Positions 60,744 to 64,000 of a stretch of 64,000 nucleotides of DNA are shown here, one piece after another. This stretch comes from Pseudomonadota bacterium. GTDB lineage: Bacteria; Pseudomonadota; Alphaproteobacteria; Rhizobiales; JAKPQE01. Position 1 is the first letter of the stretch; each line of letters opens with the position of its first letter. The position numbers and the translations under genes are program-made. The notes beneath the pieces are model-generated. The model saw nothing but the letters and a program-made list of their open reading frames with translations. It did no database searches and was not told the origin of the DNA. The stretch spans positions 1 through 64,000 of the forward strand of contig JAKPQE010000026.1 in assembly GCA_029572955.1 (NCBI GenBank), written 5' to 3'.

Positions 60744-62075
60744 CTATCGCGCCGCGACGCGCTTCGGCTCGGCCGGAACCGGCCCCTGGAGGATTTCGGC
60801 GCGCACGGGCTTGGCCGGCGAGAACAGATTGCCCTGGCCGAACTTCAGATCGAAATCGAGGAGATCGACGACCGCCGTCTCGGACTCGATGTGGTCGGCG
60901 ATCAGCTCGATGCCGTGGCGGGCGAGCAGATCGGCGAGATCGGCCGGGTGGATATCCGAGCGCAGCTCGTCGGAGCGATGCAGCAGCAGGCCGGCATTGA
61001 TCTTGAGGAAGCGCACGCCGCGATCGGCGAGGTCGACGAGGTCGGTCTTCAGGTCGCGCACCTGATCGACCGAGAAGCGGAAGCCGAGATCGGCGAGCGC
61101 GCCGAGCGTTTCGATCTCGACCGGCCCCATGGCGCGCACCGTCTTCTGGCTGAACTCCAGCACGATCTGGCCGGCGAGCGCCCGGTTGGCCTCGAGGAAG
61201 CCATGCATCTCCTGCAGCATCGCCGCGTCGACGACGGTGGCGAGGCCGAGATTGCAGAAGATGCCGAGGTCGCGGTTGCGGGCGGTGAGGCGGCGCAGCA
61301 CCTGGACGGCGCGGAACAGCACCAGGTTGTCGAGCTTGGCGAGGATGCCCTCGCGCTCGGCGATCGGCAGGAACTCGCTCGGCCGGATGAGTTCGCCGTC
61401 GGGGCCGCGCAGCCGGGTCAGCGCCTCGTAGTAGCGCACCTTGCGCTGCGGCAGCGTCACGATCGGTTGCAGGAAGAGCTCGATACGGTCGTCCTCGATC
61501 GCCGACTTGACGGCCCGCACCAGCTCGGCGTCGCTCAGCGGCTCGTCGCCGACCTTGCGTTCGGCGACCGGGGCGCGCGTCACCGGCTCCTCCGCCTCGA
61601 CGACGGCAACGGGGGCGAGCGGCACTGGCGCCGGGCGCAGGTCGAGACGCCGGCTCGCCTCGACGCCGACGGCATGGGCCTCGCTCGCCTCGTCGCGGGC
61701 CCGGCCGACCTCCTCGGCGAGACGGCCGATGCGGGTCTCGAGGCGGGCGAAATCGGTGACGAGGCCGCCGAGCCGGTCCTCGGCGGTGTCGGTGGCGCCG
61801 GTCTCGATCGAGGCGACGCGGTCTTCCAGGTGCTGCACCTCGCGGGCGAGCGTGCCGGAGAAGCGGTTGAGGTCTTCGAGCCGCGCCTCGAGCAGGCGGC
61901 GATCGCGCTCGCGCAGCTTCTGGCCCTCGAGGAGGACGAAGACGAGAATGAGGGCAAGGGCGACGGCCGCCGCCTCGCCGATGGTCAGGCCGGCGACGCG
62001 ATAGAGCACGGCGCCGAAGGCACCGGCGATGACCACCATGCAAACGGCAATGACGATGGCGGCGATACGTTCCAT
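60744..62075 (-). CDS. TipF-like protein with degenerate EAL domain
   Basis: A 443-residue protein: two N-terminal membrane helices (about 5-50), a coiled coil (about 52-125) and a C-terminal EAL fold from about 195. EALTRLR keeps the EAL start. Later metal sites are changed: CNLG for NLS, LEFSQ where ITE is usual, DQVRDL in place of DDFG, LKIN in place of LKID. Phosphodiesterase activity is therefore unlikely. This architecture is that of TipF, a c-di-GMP receptor that helps place flagella in Caulobacter. Start ATG 62075; 226 bases divide it from the divergent copper chaperone gene. Confidence 0.78.
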   Translation of the reverse strand: MERIAAIVIAVCMVVIAGAFGAVLYRVAGLTIGEAAAVALALILVFVLLEGQKLRERDRRLLEARLEDLNRFSGTLAREVQHLEDRVASIETGATDTAEDRLGGLVTDFARLETRIGRLAEEVGRARDEASEAHAVGVEASRRLDLRPAPVPLAPVAVVEAEEPVTRAPVAERKVGDEPLSDAELVRAVKSAIEDDRIELFLQPIVTLPQRKVRYYEALTRLRGPDGELIRPSEFLPIAEREGILAKLDNLVLFRAVQVLRRLTARNRDLGIFCNLGLATVVDAAMLQEMHGFLEANRALAGQIVLEFSQKTVRAMGPVEIETLGALADLGFRFSVDQVRDLKTDLVDLADRGVRFLKINAGLLLHRSDELRSDIHPADLADLLARHGIELIADHIESETAVVDLLDFDLKFGQGNLFSPAKPVRAEILQGPVPAEPKRVAAR

Positions 62076-62234
62076 ACGCGATTCCGGCCCGGGCGTCGGT
62101 TCGGGCTCGTCCCGAAGAAGTCTGATTCGGCCCTTTGCGCGATGGTGCCGGAGTTCATTGGCCACGTCAGCCGGAAATTGTACCGAAACGGCGAGTTTCT
62201 GCGCGGACAACCGCTACCGGCGCCTGCACGGGCC

Positions 62235-62265
62235 TTGACCTTCCGGTGACTGGAAGGGAGATATC
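62235..62265 (+). promoter_or_regulatory. CueR-type (MerR-family) copper promoter
   Basis: TTGACC (62235-62240) and a -10-like GATATC (62260-62265) are 19 bases apart, the stretched spacing of MerR-family promoters. The spacer holds CCTTCC-N7-GGAAGG (62239-62257), the standard CueR operator. The copper chaperone gene starts 37 bases after. No cueR gene is in the window. Confidence 0.82.
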
Positions 62266-62301
62266 TCGTCAATCGAGCTTCTCGAGAAGGAGAGACCGCA
62301 A

Positions 62302-62496
62302 ATGATCCACCTCACGGTGACCGGAATGACCTGCCAGGGCTGCGCCCGTTCGGTGAAGGGTGCGATCGGCGCGATCGATGAGGCCGCGGCGGTCGAGATC
62401 GACCTTTCGACCGGCAAGGTCGACATCGATTCTGGCAAGCCGCTGGAGCCCTTCGTCGCGGCGATCGAGAAGGCCGGCTTCGACGTCGTCAGGTGA
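62302..62496 (+). CDS. CopZ-like copper chaperone (HMA domain)
   Basis: A 64-residue heavy-metal-associated domain with MTCQGC at residues 9-14 supplying the Cys pair for Cu(I). It ends KAGFDVVR as in Atx1/CopZ. It carries copper in the cytosol to a P-type ATPase that is not in this window. A CueR-type promoter lies upstream. The stop is only 12 bases from the convergent GNAT gene. Confidence 0.92.
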   Translation: MIHLTVTGMTCQGCARSVKGAIGAIDEAAAVEIDLSTGKVDIDSGKPLEPFVAAIEKAGFDVVR

Positions 62497-62508
62497 GCAG
62501 CCCGCCTG

Positions 62509-63231
62509 TCAGAGCGCTTCGCGGACTTCGGCGAGAGAGCGCTTCTGGCGGCCGGCGCCGTCGAAATTCTCCGGCGCGAGCCAGGCCGCGAAGGCCCGCT
62601 CGAGGGCTGGCCATTCGCCGTCGGTCACCGAGAACCAGGCGGTGTCGCGGCTGCGCTTCTTGACGATCATGTGCTGGCGGAAAACACCCTCGAAGGTGAA
62701 GCCGAGGCGGGCGGCGGCCTTGCGCGAGGGCGCGTTCAGCGCGTCGCATTTCCACTCGTAGCGCCGGTAGCCGAGGGCGAAGGCGTTGGCCATCATCAGC
62801 GCCATCACCTCGGTCGCGGCCGGCGTCCGCTGCAGCGCCGGGGCATAGGTGATGCTGCCGACCTCGATCGAGCCGGCCGGCGGATCGATCCGGAGATAGG
62901 CGGCCAGGCCGCAGGGCCGGCCGTTCGCCTTGTCGAGGATCGTGAAGAACACCATGTCGGGCCGGGCGGCGAGGCCTTCGAGCACCATCGCGAAGTCGGC
63001 GAAGGACGAAAACGGGCCATAGGCCATGTAGGTCCAGAGCCGCCCGTCGCGATCCTCGGCGAAGGCCTCGTGGAGCGCCGCGGCGTGGCGCGCCGGATCG
63101 ACCGGCTCGAGCCGGCACCAGCGTCCTTCCATCGCGACGGACGGCGGGCGCGGCGGCGGCGTCCAGCCGTCGAGGCGGGGGCCGACCGGCTGGCCGAGCC
63201 CGTTCGTCTCCGGCGCCATCGTCGCGCTCAC
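62509..63231 (-). CDS. GNAT-family N-acetyltransferase (RimJ/RimL-like)
   Basis: A 240-residue protein with a GNAT core: [20 protein letters not shown], the acetyl-CoA loop [31 protein letters not shown] and [17 protein letters not shown]. The closest pattern is the RimJ/RimL-like group acting on protein N-termini or small molecules. GTG 63231 overlaps the stop of the acyl-CoA synthetase gene (GTGA); ATG 63219 is an alternative. Confidence 0.85.
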   Translation of the reverse strand: MSATMAPETNGLGQPVGPRLDGWTPPPRPPSVAMEGRWCRLEPVDPARHAAALHEAFAEDRDGRLWTYMAYGPFSSFADFAMVLEGLAARPDMVFFTILDKANGRPCGLAAYLRIDPPAGSIEVGSITYAPALQRTPAATEVMALMMANAFALGYRRYEWKCDALNAPSRKAAARLGFTFEGVFRQHMIVKKRSRDTAWFSVTDGEWPALERAFAAWLAPENFDGAGRQKRSLAEVREAL

Positions 63232-64000
63232 GACTTCAGTTCGGCGATGTCGCGATAAAGGTCCAGCGCCTCGGGATTGGCGAGCGCCTCGCGGTTGCCG
63301 ATCGGCCGGCCGTGGACGATGTCGCGCACGGCGAGCTCGGTGATCTTGCCGGACTTCGTCCTCGGGATGTCGGCGACGGCGACGATGCGGGCCGGCACGT
63401 GGCGCGGGCTGGCGCCGTCGCGGATGCGGGTGCGGATCTTCTTTTCCAGCGCCTCGTCGAGGACGACGCCCTCGGCGAGCCGCACGAAGAGGACGATGCG
63501 CACGTCATTGTCCCAGGACTGGCCGATGGCGATGGATTCGAGGATCTCCGGCAGCTGCTCGACCTGGGCGTAGATCTCGGCGGTGCCGATGCGCACGCCG
63601 CCCGGATTGAGGGTCGCGTCGGAGCGGCCGTGGATGATCATGCCGCCATGCTCGGTCCACTCGGCGAAATCGCCGTGGCACCACACGCCCGGGAAGCGCT
63701 CGAAATAGGCGGCGCGGTACTTGGCGCCGCCCTCGTCGTTCCAGAACTGCACCGGCATCGAGGGGAAGGCGCGGGTGCAGACCAGCTCGCCCTTCTCGCC
63801 CGTCACCGGATTGCCGTTCTCGTCCCACACGTCGCTCGCCATGCCGAGCGCCGGCCCCTGGATCTCGCCGCGCCAGACCGGCTTCAGCGGAATGCCGAGC
63901 ACGAAACAGGCGGCGATGTCGGTGCCGCCGGAGATCGAGGCGAGGTGCACACCGGGCTTGATGGCGTCGTAGACGAAATCGAAGCCTTCGGCGGCGAGCG
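63228..64000 (-). CDS. aacS: Acetoacetyl-CoA synthetase, C-terminal part (partial)
   Basis: 257 residues to the right edge. Motifs include [54 protein letters not shown] and [20 protein letters not shown], the last holding the catalytic lysine of acyl-adenylate enzymes. These blocks match AacS, which activates acetoacetate with ATP and CoA. The N-terminal part, about 400 residues, is outside the window. Confidence 0.9.
   Translation of the reverse strand, partial: LAAEGFDFVYDAIKPGVHLASISGGTDIAACFVLGIPLKPVWRGEIQGPALGMASDVWDENGNPVTGEKGELVCTRAFPSMPVQFWNDEGGAKYRAAYFERFPGVWCHGDFAEWTEHGGMIIHGRSDATLNPGGVRIGTAEIYAQVEQLPEILESIAIGQSWDNDVRIVLFVRLAEGVVLDEALEKKIRTRIRDGASPRHVPARIVAVADIPRTKSGKITELAVRDIVHGRPIGNREALANPEALDLYRDIAELKS

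Noticed and set aside
59916-62249. 777-codon plus-strand open frame
   Set aside because: Antisense to the HAD hydrolase and the TipF-like gene. It has low-complexity Asp/Glu/Gly/Ala composition typical of a shadow frame.
1-64000. CRISPR arrays, rRNA genes, integrase/attachment site at the tRNA
   Set aside because: No regularly spaced repeats or rRNA sequence were seen. The tRNA-Gly has no integrase or repeated 3' end beside it.

Overview
The window looks like part of the chromosome of a GC-rich alphaproteobacterium, most likely Hyphomicrobiales (Rhizobiales). I base this on the right-hand housekeeping block: lspA-ileS next to a secreted protein and two M16 peptidases, with ribF, a MaoC protein, a TIGR01459-type HAD hydrolase, cheY/cheZ and a TipF-like degenerate EAL protein. 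No taxonomic search was possible.

Left end to about 34.6 kb: a nearly unbroken minus-strand polysaccharide cluster, most genes joined by 4-base ATGA or GTGA overlaps. It is devoted to nonulosonic (sialic-acid-like) sugars. It holds four NeuB-type synthases (5859-6950, 17277-18278, 23611-24693, 29961-30965), three CMP-sugar synthetases, two NeuC-type hydrolysing epimerases and one PseG-like hydrolase. It also holds the first steps of the legionaminic acid route (LegB, LegC, LegH and a PtmE-like guanylyltransferase) and a PseB dehydratase. Tailoring genes include a HisH/HisF/WbpG amidination cassette, methyltransferases, a deacetylase and reductases. Four GT-B-like putative transferases and an MsbA-type ABC exporter complete it. 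The left edge carries the 3' end of an IS3-family element. The legB-legC-legH-legI block (about 29.9-33.8 kb) has the high GC of the rest of the chromosome. Much of the stretch to its left is visibly AT-richer, as if accessory genes were added to an older core. A winged-helix regulator with two perfect inverted repeats over its promoter heads the cluster.

34.7-43.3 kb: a methyltransferase (minus strand), then a plus-strand membrane glycosylation module (SMR-type small transporter, GT-C transferase, zinc-ribbon methyltransferase, polyprenyl-phosphate GT2, O-antigen-ligase-like protein). A class III aminotransferase and a glutamine-synthetase-family ligase follow.

43.3-64 kb: an uncharacterised membrane protein, a soluble globin-coupled chemoreceptor with a FixK/FNR-like box upstream, tRNA-Gly(GCC) with a terminator, the M16 pair, a secreted protein, lspA, ileS, a RiPP-type ATP-grasp enzyme beside a small secreted protein, an EamA transporter, ribF, a MaoC protein, cheY, cheZ, a HAD hydrolase, a TipF-like protein, a copper chaperone behind a CueR-type promoter, a GNAT acetyltransferase and the 3' part of acetoacetyl-CoA synthetase running off the right edge.

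Inferred working picture: UDP/GDP-activated amino sugars are converted by dehydratases, an aminotransferase, an acetyltransferase and hydrolases into free hexosamines. NeuB enzymes condense these with phosphoenolpyruvate, CMP-synthetases activate them, and amidination and methylation tailor them. GT-B enzymes then place them on a surface glycan or a glycoprotein, possibly exported by the ABC transporter.
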